Shown here one piece after another: positions 49,230-61,500 of a DNA stretch of 64,000 nucleotides. The stretch spans positions 992,001 through 1,056,000 of the forward strand of contig JADILM010000010.1 of the NCBI GenBank assembly GCA_016617785.1. The letters run 5' to 3'. The stretch comes from Sporobolomyces roseus. Taxonomy: Eukaryota > Basidiomycota > Microbotryomycetes > Sporidiobolales > Sporidiobolaceae. The position numbers were made by a program, and so were the translations under genes. Below the pieces are notes generated by a model, which saw only the letters and a program-made list of their open reading frames with translations, was not told where the DNA came from and searched no databases. Numbering within the stretch: the first letter of the stretch is position 1; the number at the start of each line of letters is the position of its first letter.

Positions 49230-49790
49230 TCTGAGTGAGTGCTAGGTTGAGAAAGAAGCGAGAGTTGAGCGAGAAATTGGAATGCGAAATTGAGACTGCG
49301 GGGACGAGGTGAAGGTATGTCCTATTGCTTGAAGGGTTGAGTAGGGTCGTCTCGAGTCTCGTAGAAGCTAAGCAAGAATACGAGTGAAGTGTAGAAGAGC
49401 AGGAGGAGCGAACAACACTTTCTCCCCTTTACCTCATCTACGATCGACTCGAATCGCCCTCTACACCATCAGAAAGCACCTACTAGCTCTACTTGAACAC
49501 ACGGGAGCAGGCTCAAAGTAACTGCAACTCGTCAAATCGATTCAGATTCTTGATCAACCTTGAACCCTTCAATCAGCTCTAGACAGCAACGGGACAAACC
49601 TGAAGGCATACAAGATCGATCAGCTGAATAAGCTACTACTCTTGTACGTACTACTCTCCGTTCGACTGTCCAACGAGATGTTGAATCGGGTTTCATCATT
49701 CCCCTCTTATCTCTCGACTCTCGCTGACCTGTTCCTCCCTACTATACAGCTACCCTCTCACTTGATTCCCTCTCGTCTCCTCAGCCCATC
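49230..49790. promoter_or_regulatory. Divergent promoter region, MYND / TAF12
   Basis: 561 bp between start codons. Pyrimidine-rich just before TAF12. No other gene seen. Confidence 0.4.
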
Positions 49791-52182
49791 ATGCCACCTC
49801 GTAATCAACAGAGACCCCCTTCCTCCCTCTCAAACCCTCAGCAACCACAACAACCTTCCCCCATCGCCCAACTCAACCCCCAACAACTCGCAGCATTACA
49901 AGAACATATCCGACAAACGAGGGCTCAGACGGGGCAAGAGTTTACTCCAGCCATGATCACGGAATGGATGGTGAGGAATGGAATTGCCGCTGGTCAGGTT
50001 CAACCCCAACAACAGCAGCAACAGCAGCAGCAGCAGGTTGGAGGAGGAGTACCAGGTCAGAATGTACAGCAGCAACAACAGGCTCAAGGGAATTTAGATG
50101 CAGTTTGTGCGTTCCTCACTTCCTCTTCATCTCTTCGAAGGAGAATGCGACTGATGAGTGGGAAGTATGAACGCACAGTACATCACCTGTACCCACCTCA
50201 ACTAGCCAATAACCCGGCAGCAGCTCGACAGCATCTTCAGAACGTCCTCTTCCCTCCGAATCAGGGACCGAAACAATCTCCTTTCCTCGCTCAAGTCATG
50301 TTGCTCGCCCAGAATGGGAGGTTGAGTCAGGAACAGATGAGTCAGCTGAAAGCGGCGGTTGGATCTAGGAATAACGCTCAAGGTAAACTCCCACTCTTTT
50401 GTCGTTATTCGTTTCCGTTGACTTACCTCCTTTCATCCTCCTCAGCTCAACAGCAACAGCAACAGCAACAACAGCAACAACAAAATCCTGGATACCCCAA
50501 TCAAGTCCCCTCTCAGTCCCTCCCTCAGCAACCCCAATCCCTTCCTCAGCAATCCCAACCTCCTCAGCAACAACCTTCCGAACAGTCCGCTACCCAAGCA
50601 GTTCAACAACTTCGCCAACGAGTTCACCACATCGAAGCCTTACTGAATCGACCCGATATCACCGATGACCAGCGATTGAAGATGCAGAACGAACTAGACA
50701 ACGCTCGAGCGAATCTCTCGAAAGTCGTCAAAATGTTACTCGCCGCTCAACAATCCGGTCAGAATCAACAACAGCAACAAATGCAGCAACAAGTTCAGCA
50801 ACAACAGCAGCAGATCCCTCAACAACAACAACAAGTTGGACAGAATGGTCAACCAGTGAATTTGGCGAGTTTACAGGAAGCTCAGAGGTTAGCGATGGAG
50901 AGGAAAGCGAGGGAGTTACAAGCTGCTGCAGCACAACAAGCTCAAGCACAAGCTCAAGCCCAAGCAGCAGCTCAAGCTCAAGCAGCAGCTCAATTCGGTG
51001 GAGTCGGATTACCTCCTCAATCTCAAGCTCTCCGTCAAACTCCTTCTACCTCAGGAGGAGACGTCAAGCCTATCATTGGAGGAGGAGGAGGAGGACCTAC
51101 GACTGCGGCACAAGCCGCTCAAGTCGCCGCTGCTCAAGCATTAGCTCAAGCTCAAGCGAACGGAAAGAAGTTGACAAAGAAACAACAAAATGAAGCTGCG
51201 AATGCTGGAGCTGTCGCTTTCCAACAACAACAACAACAAGCTTTGAACCAACAACAAGCTGCACAACAAGCTCTCGTTCAAGCTCAACAACAGGCTCAAC
51301 AACAACAACTCGCTTCTCAATCTCAAAACCAATCTCAATCTGCTCAACCTCCGAATCAACCTACTCAATCATCAAGTTCATCAGCTTTCTCCTTACCAGG
51401 TCAAATGCAAATTCCTTCTCAACTCTCCCAATCCTCTTCGACACCCACCTCGTTCCCTTCTTCCCGTCCAACCATCTCCTCGGGACTCGCAAACTCTCCT
51501 TCAGTTTCAACGCCAGCAATTATTAAACATCCAGGATTGACTTCTTCGAGTACGAGTGGGAGCGCGTTTGGACCGGACGGAGGGGGAGGGAAAGAGGTGT
51601 TACCGAGTGGGAGGGAGAGGGGGGATGATTCGAAGGGAAGAACGGTTGGGAAGAGAAAGATTAGAGAATTGGTCGAGAGCGTCGATAGGGATGAAAGGTT
51701 ATCAGATGAAGTCGAGGATGTACGTTTCATAACATTCTCTATCGCTATCTCATTTTCGAAGGATTCGAGTGCTGATAGAAGAAAAGTTCGGGTTCGTACA
51801 GTTACTATTGGAGATTGCGGATGATTTCATTGATTCTGTGACTCGATTCGGATGTCAACTCGCCAAACATCGTCGTTCAGATCGATTGGAAGTGAAAGAT
51901 CTCGCTTTACATCTCGGTTTGTTTCTCCCCTCCCTCCCTTCTCCCTCCATCTCTCTTCTTCATTAATCAGAAAACGACTTGGTGTATACAGAGAGATCTT
52001 ATAATATCCGTATACCTGGATTCACACCCGAAGAAATCACTGCACGATCCACTCCGAATTCGGTGGTTAGTACGAACGCACTTTTGGCGGGACAAGGTAC
52101 GGGGGGAAGGAAAGGATTAGTTTTACCTCCTGGGGCGGCGGGGAGATTGGCGGCTGTTAAAGAAGGGGGTAGGAAACGATAG
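49791..52182 (+). CDS. TAF12: TFIID/SAGA subunit TAF12
   Basis: Histone-fold subunit shared by TFIID and SAGA. Five exons: 49791-50106, 50179-50382, 50446-51719, 51802-51916, 51992-52182; 699 aa. Long Gln/Ala/Pro-rich N-terminal region with poly-Gln tracts and a [20 protein letters not shown] segment. The C-terminal histone fold is [58 protein letters not shown], then [18 protein letters not shown]. Intron 1 (50107-50178, 72 nt) is in frame and stop-free. I infer it from the GTGCGT donor, ACTGATG branch site and CACAG acceptor; retention would add 24 residues. Confidence 0.95.
50449..50482 (+). repeat. CAG/CAA microsatellite in TAF12
   Basis: Tandem CAACAG/CAACAA units at the start of exon 3 encode a pure Gln run; a similar run is at 50010-50034. 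Likely length-variable. Confidence 0.8.
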
Positions 52183-52460
52183 AGAGAGAGTGAAGGAAAG
52201 ACATCTTTTTAATCGAGAAGTAATCGATTTGATTTTTAATTTTTCTGGCTCTCTTTCGATTGCGAGAGTCAGAATGTTTCATCGGACGACACCAGAAAAA
52301 TGAGAGATCCTCTCGGTAGTGCTCGATGAAGGGAAAGGAAAGCAATTTTGGATTCGCATTTAGAACAGACTCTGCGATTTTTTTGGGGGGTGAGAGAAGA
52401 ATAACGTGTTTGGAAGAGAAGGGTACTGATAACTGATGGATAGACAAGGAAAAGGAAGGA

Positions 52461-53699
52461 TCAAATGAGGAGTCCTCCACCTTGAGCGGATCCGAAGGTT
52501 GGCACGTCTCGACGAAGTTTCGCTTGTCGATGACTGATTCGACGAGAGTGCGAAAGAGCGAATGCCACGTAGGGTGGGGGAGGAGTACGAGCTTCGTCAG
52601 GAACGTAGTCCGGAGCAGGAACGTAGTCCGGAGGGGGAGAGATGTGTCTGGGTGCCGCCTGTATCGATAAGAGAAACCTCAGGTCAGCAAGGGATCCAGC
52701 ATGTTCCGACAGGGAATACGCACCATCATTGCGCTCACAACTTCGCGCATTTCAGAGTGTTTCAAGATCTGCCATCTAGGTACTACAGTCGCTCTATCAG
52801 CAGCTTGTCGAAGTACATTCTATTCATTGCGAAGTCTCAGTCAGCAAGATTAGTCGAGGTGCAAAGCAGATGGACGAGCTCCTACTGGTTCCGTAGCCAG
52901 GAGTGGGTCGTTTCTGATGTCCGCGAGCTCGACCTCGATTCTCAACCATTTCTCGAGATCCCGCAAGCATGTCGGATCTTGCTTGAAAATTCCTTTGACA
53001 ATTTGTTCGACGTCCGAAGTCCAAGCGTTGAAGAAGGAATGTCGCTCAGGGCTGTGTTCCCTCGCTTCTTGTTTGATAGAGTCCAAGATCTGCTTGAGTA
53101 GCTGTAGACGTCCATCCGTGGGTGTCTAATTCAAGTAACAGCATGAGATTCGCGGTCGACGATTCGGAAGAGAAAGAGAGGCGAACCAGGAGCTCCGGTT
53201 TCATTCTGTCCAGGATCGACTTGACGCTGTAGTCAGGGTTAATACGATCCTTTGACCTCTCATACTAGGACAGAAAGGGAGGTTATTAGCTGGCTGCCAA
53301 AGAAATACTCGTGAGCGCAGCGGACGAACGACGTACAAGCTTGCGTCGTTTCTCAAGACAACGCCGCAACTCTCGCACGATAATGTCGAAATTAGGTTCG
53401 CACAGATAGCTCCACCCTATCGAACCGCTGATTTCGAGCCGGAATAGGAATTCTCTCTCCCAATCATAAAGTTTCACTTGCCCATCAAGCCCCACTACAA
53501 TGCTCTTGAACAGGGTCGCCAGCTCATTACTTCGTGCTACGATTGTTTGACAACACTTGAAGATGAGCAAGTGGTATTCTTGGGAACGACCGGTTGGTCT
53601 GTAATCGTCAACGTTCGGGAAGAGATGCTTGAGCTCTGCAATCTTGTGAGTGGCATACTGATATGAGGGCAATAAGCTTTGCGGCGGACGGGCACTCAT
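52461..53699 (-). CDS. Family B gene 3 (B3), two-module form, unknown function
   Basis: Five exons: 53699-53337, 53264-53187, 53125-52886, 52819-52724, 52658-52461; 324 aa. Module 1: YQYATHKIAELKHLF, DWEREFLFRLEISGSIGWSY, LCEPNFDIIVRELRRCLEKR. Module 2: FFNAWTSDVEQIVKGIFKQD, LEKWLRIEVELADIRNDPLL, WQILKHSEMREVVSAMM. C-terminus: a Pro-rich tandem PPPDYVPAPDYVP, then HSRRISHRQAKLRRDV, ending GGGLLI. Module 2's 80-codon exon equals B1's. Intact. It is the left half of an inverted A-B unit split by the transposon beginning 242 bp upstream of its start codon. Confidence 0.77.
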
Positions 53700-53933
53700 G
53701 AGGAGGAGAGAGATTTGAAAGTGTCGGCGGAAGCTGAGAAAGAAAGAGAAAGGAGAGAGAGCGAGTCGGCGTCAATCGGCGTTCCGATGTCCAAGATGAG
53801 ATCTCCGGTTTGTCCGACGGACTTGGAAAAAGAGAAAAAGATTCGAGGAAGGAAAAAGATGGAGAAACGGTTTGATCGGCAATAGACTTCGTCGAGGCCT
53901 TTTCTCCGCTCATAAGGGAAGGGGAAGGAAGGG

Positions 53934-53940
53934 AAGGAAC
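53934..53940 (+). repeat. Target-site duplication, left (AAGGAAC)
   Basis: AAGGAAC directly abuts the left inverted repeat and recurs at 63084-63090. GAAGGAAC (8 bp) also matches if the last base of the right end is counted. The left flank is purine-rich, so chance is possible. Confidence 0.6.
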
Positions 53941-53988
53941 CTCTATGAAAAGCCCTTATTTTTTTTCTCCCAGTTTGACCGGATTTGC
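53941..53988 (+). repeat. Terminal inverted repeat, left
   Basis: Begins CTCTATGAAAAGCCCTTA, then a T tract, CTCCCAGTTTGACCGG and ATTTGC. Pairs with 63036-63083. Confidence 0.85.
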
Positions 53989-54400
53989 TTCCCTTTGGTC
54001 GACTTTACATGATTTTATGTCGGCATCCGAGACCAAAGGACAACTCGCGTTTTATCCCACTTTATTTCGATCGGGAGAGAGAAACTCGAATAAAAAGGAT
54101 TTTGGTCGTAATCAATATCAATCGAAATAATCTCGCAAGAAACGTCGCAACGATGCGGCCGTCCTCGCAACAATTTTTCAGCTTTCCTGGGGTTTTATCC
54201 GAGTTTCTCTGTCATTCTTTGGTTTTCTCTCGCCGGCTGCTTCGCTACGCTCGCAGAAAATCACAGAAAACCATATAAAAGAAGAGAATTATTTCATTTT
54301 CGCTCGCTTTCATTCCGTCACTACTTCTTCACGTGCCACCCCCTCTCCGTTCCAGGACTCACTAAATCCCCACGCTCATCCCCTGTATAACTCCTGCGAT
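53989..54400 (+). other. Left subterminal region of transposon
   Basis: AT-rich, with GTTTTATCC at about 54045 and 54191, TTTATTTCGATC and ATCAATATCAATCGAAA. The GTTTTATC motif recurs inverted near the right end, as expected for transposase-binding subterminal repeats. No gene. Confidence 0.5.
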
Positions 54401-55440
54401 CGATCGAGTCACTAGTCATGTTCCGAGTTTGAAGAGGTCGAATCAAGTTGTTATCGAAGACAGTGAAAATTCGGTAGTTTGATCAGTCGAGACTTTGTGC
54501 GGCAGTAGATTGTGCTGCTACACACTCACAAAAGTCAGTACCGGTCTGTGAAAGGGAGGGAGAACGCGAGGGAGGACGCACCATGCAGCAAAAGTAAAAC
54601 GTTGAGTATCTGTTCCTTCGACAGACAAATGTCAGTGAACCATTGATGAGGTCCAATTTGGATCGCAGAGGCACGAACATACCGCTAGCATGTCTGTAGA
54701 GTTCGACGAGGACAAGTATTGGCGTTGCATCAGTGTTTGCGTTGCCGATACCGTTCAAAACTGAAACGAGAAGGGGCTACTTACCTTGAATCCATCAACA
54801 TACCACGGTACCGGTCGAATGTGTAGAGGTCGGTCGGAACTATGCGTAGGGTGGGATCTGTGTGAATTGGATCAATGGATAAACCTAGTATCAGAACGGA
54901 TTCAATCCCACGCTCCTTTGTTGAGTCCATGCTTCATGCTTCTGCCTATCTGGACCGTTTCCAACATCATCCCATTCGTTCTCAACTACCGAAGCACGTT
55001 CTTGAGCCTATCCGCTGCTTTCCATTTCGTACGAAATTGAGTTATGAGTTCGAGCGAGAGAGAACTGACCCTTTGTCCCGTGATCCTCCCGCTGCGAGCT
55101 CATTCCACCGAGATACTGTAGTCTCACTCATCTAGGTCGGTAGGAGTTAGTCGGTCGCGGTTTAGGCGAGCAGAACTAGTGTTAGAATAAGGGGAGAAGC
55201 AGAGAGAGGCTTACCTCTAATCCGTTCCAGCAGCGATACTTGAACAGCCAAGCACATTACAGTATCTGCGGTATTGAGCACATCCATCAGTACGGAGCTT
55301 CGGGCTCTCTGGTTGAGGAAACCAAAATCAACTAGTTTGTTTATTGTTGAACGAAGAAAAGACGACGCGAACTAACCAGTTTCTCGGCCTGACGAGTACA
55401 TCATAAGCACTGAGGAAAGGCTGATATCATGTTGCTGAAG
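54400..55440 (-). CDS. Unresolved multi-exon coding region in transposon
   Basis: Several minus-strand segments look like exons with good splice sites: 55318-55216 (QRARSSVLMDVLNTADTVMC then LAVQVSLLERIRG), about 55116-55070 (SRWNELAAGGSRDKG), about 54980-54890 (NEWDDVGNGPDRQKHEAWTQ), about 54860-54790 (DPTLRIVPTDLYTFDRYRG) and 54755-54680 (LNGIGNANTDATPILVLVEL). I could not join them in one phase; one required intron would be only 24 nt. It is either a real gene with exons I misjudge or a decayed one. Product unknown. Confidence 0.35.
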
Positions 55441-55837
55441 TATCAACTGTTGTGACCGTTGAGAACTCGTAGTTGTTTCTTGATCGTTGATTGTTGTTTG
55501 TTGAATGGTGGAGCAGACGGTCGACGAGGACCATGGTGAGAGATGCGGTACATTGTACAAGGTAGCTATAAGGTCGTAGGGCCGGAGTCGTACGATCGAA
55601 ATGGACTCGAAGGCGGATAAGTGAGAAGAAGGAAAGCAAGTTTTGCCCGAAAAAATTCGCTGACTCCCTTTCGCTAAAATCTAAAGAAGAAAAATACTTT
55701 CGCAAACACTTCACAGAACGGACTATATCGGTAGTACATCAATAATTCAAACCTCAAATATCACGGTCATCAGAGATTCTCCCGAATCCATCGGCTTCAC
55801 TCGTCCATGTCCAATCGATCGCGAAGACGATTCACCT

Positions 55838-58281
55838 CTAAGCGGATTCTCCGCCTTCCGTCGAGCCTTGGGGGCGCGCCATGATGCCAATCTAGACAGT
55901 TTGCGGAAAATGGCATTAGCACGAGGCCCGAGTCTGGAGGAAGAGGAGGCAACGTACAAATTCTCGACGGACATCGGCGGGTAAGAGCTTTTCTATCACC
56001 TCCGCGCTGGTCCAGGCCGAAGGAAGTAGCTTGAGCTTCTCCAGTCGAGCGAAAAGAGTACGAGGCTTCGGTGCCGGTTGCTCGAGCAGCAACCTCTCGA
56101 GTTCGCTCGGAGCGACAGAGTGTCGTGTGGCGGTCAACCCTGTGCCAAATCAACAACTCAGTGTCAGCAAGGAAATCAGCAGAGGAAAGAGTATTCTACC
56201 CTACCTTTGTTTGTTCTCTGTTTCTTTGCCTTCGGAGGTTCAGTCTGTTTTCGTCATCATAAGTAAACCAAAGAGGTGAGTTTGACTAGTCAGCGCAACA
56301 AACGAAAGCGGTACGGAGCAGTCACGTACCGTAGATTCTGCATTCCTCTTTCCTGCAGTTGAAGCTGCACCACCTTCGTTCTGACTTCCTTCGATAGCTC
56401 CCGTTTCATCCGCTCTCGCATCTCCTCGCTCCCCTCCGCCATTCAATCCATTAACTTCATGGTCTCCATTGTCTACTCCTCCTAATCCGTGAGCACCGCA
56501 ACCGGGAGCTGGAACGAGAGCCGAGTTTGAACTAGTTGATTCGGTCAATTGGTTGCGATGAAGCAGTCGATGAACGAAGGACAGGAGCTCTGGCAGTATG
56601 TTCGCTTCAACAAACGCTGAGTGTTCCTCCTCATCGGATCCGAGAAGCCGCGAGATCCTGCGTTGGACACCGATCGCGTTGAGAGTGAGTCGAATCATGA
56701 AAGTCAAGCCCGCAGATCCGGCAACGTCGTCCCATTCTGTCGATTCATTGTCGGACATGAGTACTCGGAGGTCGTCGAAAGCATCCGGCATGTCGTTGTC
56801 TTGAGTTCGGTTGTCGGCAAGCGATTCAAAGGCGGATTCGTCGAGACAACGAGTGACCTTGTGCGTTGCTGCCGCAAAATCCTTCGAGCCTGCTCCAGGA
56901 GGTACACGGAACTTCGAGTATGCCAAGAGAAGAGCGATTTGGTCGAGAACTGCTGCATGGGAAGCGAAGATACGTTTGTCTGTCTTCACTTCGGCTGCTC
57001 GACTCAAGATTCCCGTCAGTGATCGATACCGCAAAATCGAAGGAACTTGAGCGCTCACCCATCATGAATCGCCCTATTGCTCAGACAACGGTTGCGTAAG
57101 AAAGGGAAAAGGAGAGGCTGAGGCAAAATCGAGCCTACAGTCAACTCTATCCGAGAACGCGAATTCCATCAGCTTCCCTCCTTGCGTGACTCCCGCAGAT
57201 ACATGCTGATGAGCGCTTCCACTGATCGTTGGCTGTGAATCATCAAGCAAAGCATAGGTTGACAGATCAATTGACGAAAAGAGAGGTAAAGTTTGTAATT
57301 GACGAACGATCACCTCGACTTGCGGGATCGAGAACGGAGGCGGGGGAGTAGGGAGCTTGTCCTAGAGATTTGAAAGGCGCGAGTCGTCGAGTCAGCGAGA
57401 GGTTCCGAGTGAAGGGAAGAGAAGTGACGCACTCTCTGGTCTGACTGTGTAGTCGAGTTCTTCTTCTCCTTCTTGCCACCTCCTTGTTGCCTCCCCACTT
57501 GTCTCGCTCCCAAGATCCCACGTGCTTGATCCAAAATGTACTGAATTCGACACCTCGCCTTCCAATGATCCGGCGACACGAAGAATCGACTCTCTCTCCA
57601 CTCTCCCCGCACCAACCTCGCAACGCAATACTCGAACAACGACCATCCCTGGTGGCTCGCTTTTACGAAGGTGACTAGTTTGAGGTGTCGCTTTTGAGCG
57701 TCGGGATCGGTAGGAGCGATATCCAGAATAAAGTCGAGTAACTCGGTCTCCTCCTTCTTGATCTGCTTGATTTCGTCCTTCGTAGCGGCAGCACCAGTCG
57801 ATTTATCCCAGAAGACATCGGCTTCGGATGGCCTCGTAGTAATATTGACAGACGCTTCGACAGTCAATTCTCGTTTTTGCCTCAACTTCTCTCCTTCGCG
57901 ATTCTTCCATTCGTCGAAGGTGTATGGGCGATCGTCTGCAAGACCGATTGGGCGAGGTACCGTAGGAAGAGGATTCGGTAGGACGAATGGGGTGGAACAG
58001 ATCGAATGGGAGAAGTTCCAGTTTGTGGTCAGAGAGAGAGAGGGAGCGACGTCCGGATTGGAAGTGGAAGAGGGAGGAACAATCGCTGCTTGGGTGCTAG
58101 CTCTGGATAGGGCTTCGGCGTAGTAGTGAGAGTGAAAGAGGGCGTTCTGGTCGAGTTTTCGAACGAATTCTTGCACTTGTTCTTCCGGATACGATGAAGG
58201 GGAGCGGAGCCTTGTAAGTCTATCCCACTGTTCTGAGGTGACAATGCGGTCATCAGCGTGGTTGGAAGAGTCGTCCGACAT
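55838..58281 (-). CDS. Transposon companion gene, unknown function
   Basis: Starts 248 bp from the transposase ATG on the opposite strand (ATG 58281, MSDDSSNHADDRIVTSEQWD). Firm exons: 58281-57433, 57361 to about 57200, 57002-56330, 56244-56205, 56139-55958, 55891-55838. One junction between about 57240 and 57060 is unresolved: an exon reading LLFPFLRNRCLSNRAIHDG fits only with an unclear upstream donor. If that fails, there are two genes. N-terminal part: TFDEWKNREGEKLRQKRELT, IKKEETELLDFILDIAP, GWSLFEYCVARLVRGEW, RIQYILDQARGILGARQ. C-terminal part: FMIRLTLNAIGVQRRISRLL, ILPELLSFVHRLLHRNQ, basic TEPPKAKKQRTNKG, PRTLFARLEKLKLLPSAW. No recognised domain. Its position suggests a second transposition factor (TnpA/TnpD-like pairing) or cargo. 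Confidence 0.5.
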
Positions 58282-58528
58282 CTCGTTGGAGATAGGAGAA
58301 GGACGAAAGGGAAAGGAAGTTCGAGCGACCGGACTTCGGACAAAATTTACGGACTTTGAGGTTTGTTCGTCTCTCAAGATCTCACTCCTCCTCGACGCCT
58401 CTCTCCTTTCTTGATATCACTATCATACTACTAGATGAAACTCAGTGATCTTCTAGGTCAGTTCCATCTCTATACTTCAAAGTTCAGAGGTGATTGACAG
58501 CTAATCCATCCTCTCGCCTAAACCCAGC
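58282..58528. promoter_or_regulatory. Divergent promoter inside transposon
   Basis: 247 bp between the start codons of the companion gene and the transposase; must drive both. Confidence 0.5.
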
Positions 58529-61500
58529 ATGACAACCCGCTATTACTGCATCTGCTATACAGCTCGGTGTCATCGATCTACACCGGGTAAAGCGCTCTCT
58601 GAAACTGTCGCTGCTCGCCATATTCTCGCAGATCTCGCAGCTCTCGATTCGAAACGAGCCGAACTTGGACAGCCAGACTGGTATCCTCCTCCGGAATCCA
58701 CGGCTCAGCACCGAGCGTATCAGATCAAGAACGTGCAGCAACTAGGTCGAGTTCCGTCGACGTCTTCGCCTGTTCAACCGATGCGAAAACGACTTCTCTC
58801 GAATCCCGACTCTTTCCCTATCGCCAAACAACCCAGACAAACGAATCAGTTCGAGTCCGATCCTGCCAATGTTGAAGATTTCATGAAACACCTGCAAGAG
58901 CTACGAGAAAAACAGGAGCGGGATGAAAACGTCGGAATTACTCAATCTTCCCCAAACTCGCAAACATTCTCGTGTAAGTTCTCCCCTTACCTTGTTGAGC
59001 ATCAAGTTTATTTGAAGTGACGCATCAGTTTGGCAGTCCAAGGTCACCCTCACGATGATTATGGTGAAGAACTTGCAAGTTCTCGTGACCGCTCGATGAG
59101 TCCGTGTGAGCTTCGCAAGATCAACCGAGAGAAGGACGAAGACGAGATCATGAGTGACGGAGCTGGAGGTGATGAAGAAGCGGAAGAAGGTGCGGTACAT
59201 GGATCCCTGTCTGCGCTTCGCTTGAAACTGATGTTGACCAATTATTGAGTTGTTCAGATTTGGATTTGCCTCTCGACCAACTCGCCAACAGACATCTCAG
59301 ACTCGACGAGGAGGATAATCCATCTCAACATCTTGGTCATCGGAATCAAGAACCTACCGAACCGGACGATGATGAGGAAGATTCGCCAGAATCTGATGAT
59401 GGAGAACCTGTCGGAATGGCACCCGACAAGAACTCAACTGCGAATACCTCTGAACGACCTCCCTATCTATCCCGTCTCTCACACACTCCTGGTTACGAGA
59501 CGCCGACTCTTGAGAACTGCCCAACAGAACCCCCTTCCTCCATTCCTCTCGACAAATTAGAAATGCATTCTCTTCGTCACTACTATCTCGCTAAGAAAAA
59601 TGGCGACACCCAACGCTCGTTCGACCTCAACCGGAAAGAGAAAGGGTTACTTGCGGGATTTGACGAACTTTTGCTTTCGAGGGCGAAATGCGAAAAGTTG
59701 TTGGAGAGGTTGAGCGGGTTGAAGGCGGAAGGGATCGATTGTTGCCGACATGGTTGTCAAGCATTTACAGGCGAGTTCAAGGATGACGATTATTGTCGTT
59801 CGCCTAGGTTGCAAGAGAAGCGGGATCAGGATGGAGTTGTTATCGAAAAAGATGGGAAACCCGTCAAGTTCACAGCAATTTGCGGGGAAAGTCGATGGAA
59901 GTTGACAAAGGAGGGGATTCCGAAGCTAGTGAGGGCTAAACGGGTGGTCGCTCATCAAGCCGTCTTCCTCGACTTTATCCCTCGATTCCGCGCCCTTCTC
60001 TCGAATTCCGACTTCGCCTGCTCTCTTCGGCATTTCCACAATCATCTCAAATCCTCAGTCAACTCAAGACTCAATCCCACCACTGGAACCCTCGACTTCT
60101 CCAATCCCGAAGGAGTCATTCACGACGTTCCCGATGCAGCTTTCGCCGCTTCTCGTTCGGGCTTCTTCCTTACAGGTGATCATACCTCAGCAATCGCCCT
60201 CAATGTCGATGGTGCAAGAGTCGAGCGAAATCGTCCAGGGGAACTCTGGCCTTGGACGTTGACGATTTACGATGTATCGCCAACTCAAGGTCGATATCGT
60301 CGGATCTTCCACCTCGACGTCCTTCTCTCTTATGGCCCTTCCAACCCTTCCAACCTCGAATCATTCAACTACATCATCTTTCAACGAGTAATGGATGCTT
60401 CAGTCGGTTTCTGGATCTGGAGATCAATTGGCGGAAGAACAGGATGGATTCAGTGGAGGGCGGGTTTGATCGCAATGCTGGCGGATCTCATGGCGTCAAG
60501 GAAATGTTCAGGTCTGATGCTGGTGAATGGAACGGTTGGATGCGGTGTGTGCGATCAAGTTTCGACAGCGCCGTCGGTTGGAGGAGGTCGTTACTATCCT
60601 CGAGCTGGTGCTTCCAAGTACGGCCGCGATGGTCTAGGACGACAGATCAACAAGAATCTACCACTAGCGGGTTATACCCCAGGCCTGGGAACCCCTGCTG
60701 CTCTTCACGACCAAAAGACCTATCTCAAACGAGCAAGTTGTTGTTCCGCAATTGTTTCTTCGTCATTTGACTGATCACTCTTCCTCTTACAGCTTGAGGA
60801 GATCTTCGGTGACAAGACCACACCAAGTCAAGCTGCTGAACTCAAGAAGAAATACGGCATCTCATTTCCACCCCTCGCAGCGGAACTTCCTTTGTTTGAT
60901 ATCGCCGTGTTCTGGGGATACGACGTCGCTCACGGTCTCTGCAACAACTTTGGCCTCAAGATGATCAAGATCTGGATCGAACTTGGCTTCAAGGACGTCG
61001 TCAACAAGGCCGGAGCGAAGATGGCAGCTTCTTCTGTCAATTTTCCTTCTCTCTTCGGAGTCATGCCCCGCGATATTGCTCGCTACTGCAACACTCAATA
61101 TCGACTATTCGAGCTCGCAATCTGGATTCGTTTCTTTTCCATCCCGTGTCTACGAGATGCTGGACTTCCAAAAGTGAGTTTACCTCGTTCAATTTTTTCC
61201 AAAAAATCTCACTCTGAATCTGGTCCTCTTGACCTAGGAGCATCTAGATCACTGGGCGACCTTTGTTCACCTCTTCTGTATCGTCACTGGAACCAAGACA
61301 GTCAAGGTTGCCGATCGGATCAAAGTTGAAGAACTCGCCGAATTATTCAACTTCGAACATGAGCGTTTATATGTACAATATAAGCCAGAACTCGTCGCCC
61401 GCTTCCCATTATCGATTCATCGAATGATTCATATTGGTCCTATCATGCATCACCTCGGAAACCCCTCACATTACCAACAACTTTATCTCGAACGTCGAAT

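Noticed and set aside
53934..53940. Treating the target duplication as fully proven
   Set aside because: The left flank is a purine-rich low-complexity stretch (GGGAAGGGGAAGG), so a 7-bp match alone could be chance; kept at moderate confidence.
57074..57313. A separate small gene at the end of companion-gene exon 2
   Set aside because: Its apparent start is GTG and it is simply the continuation of the upstream exon frame to a stop.
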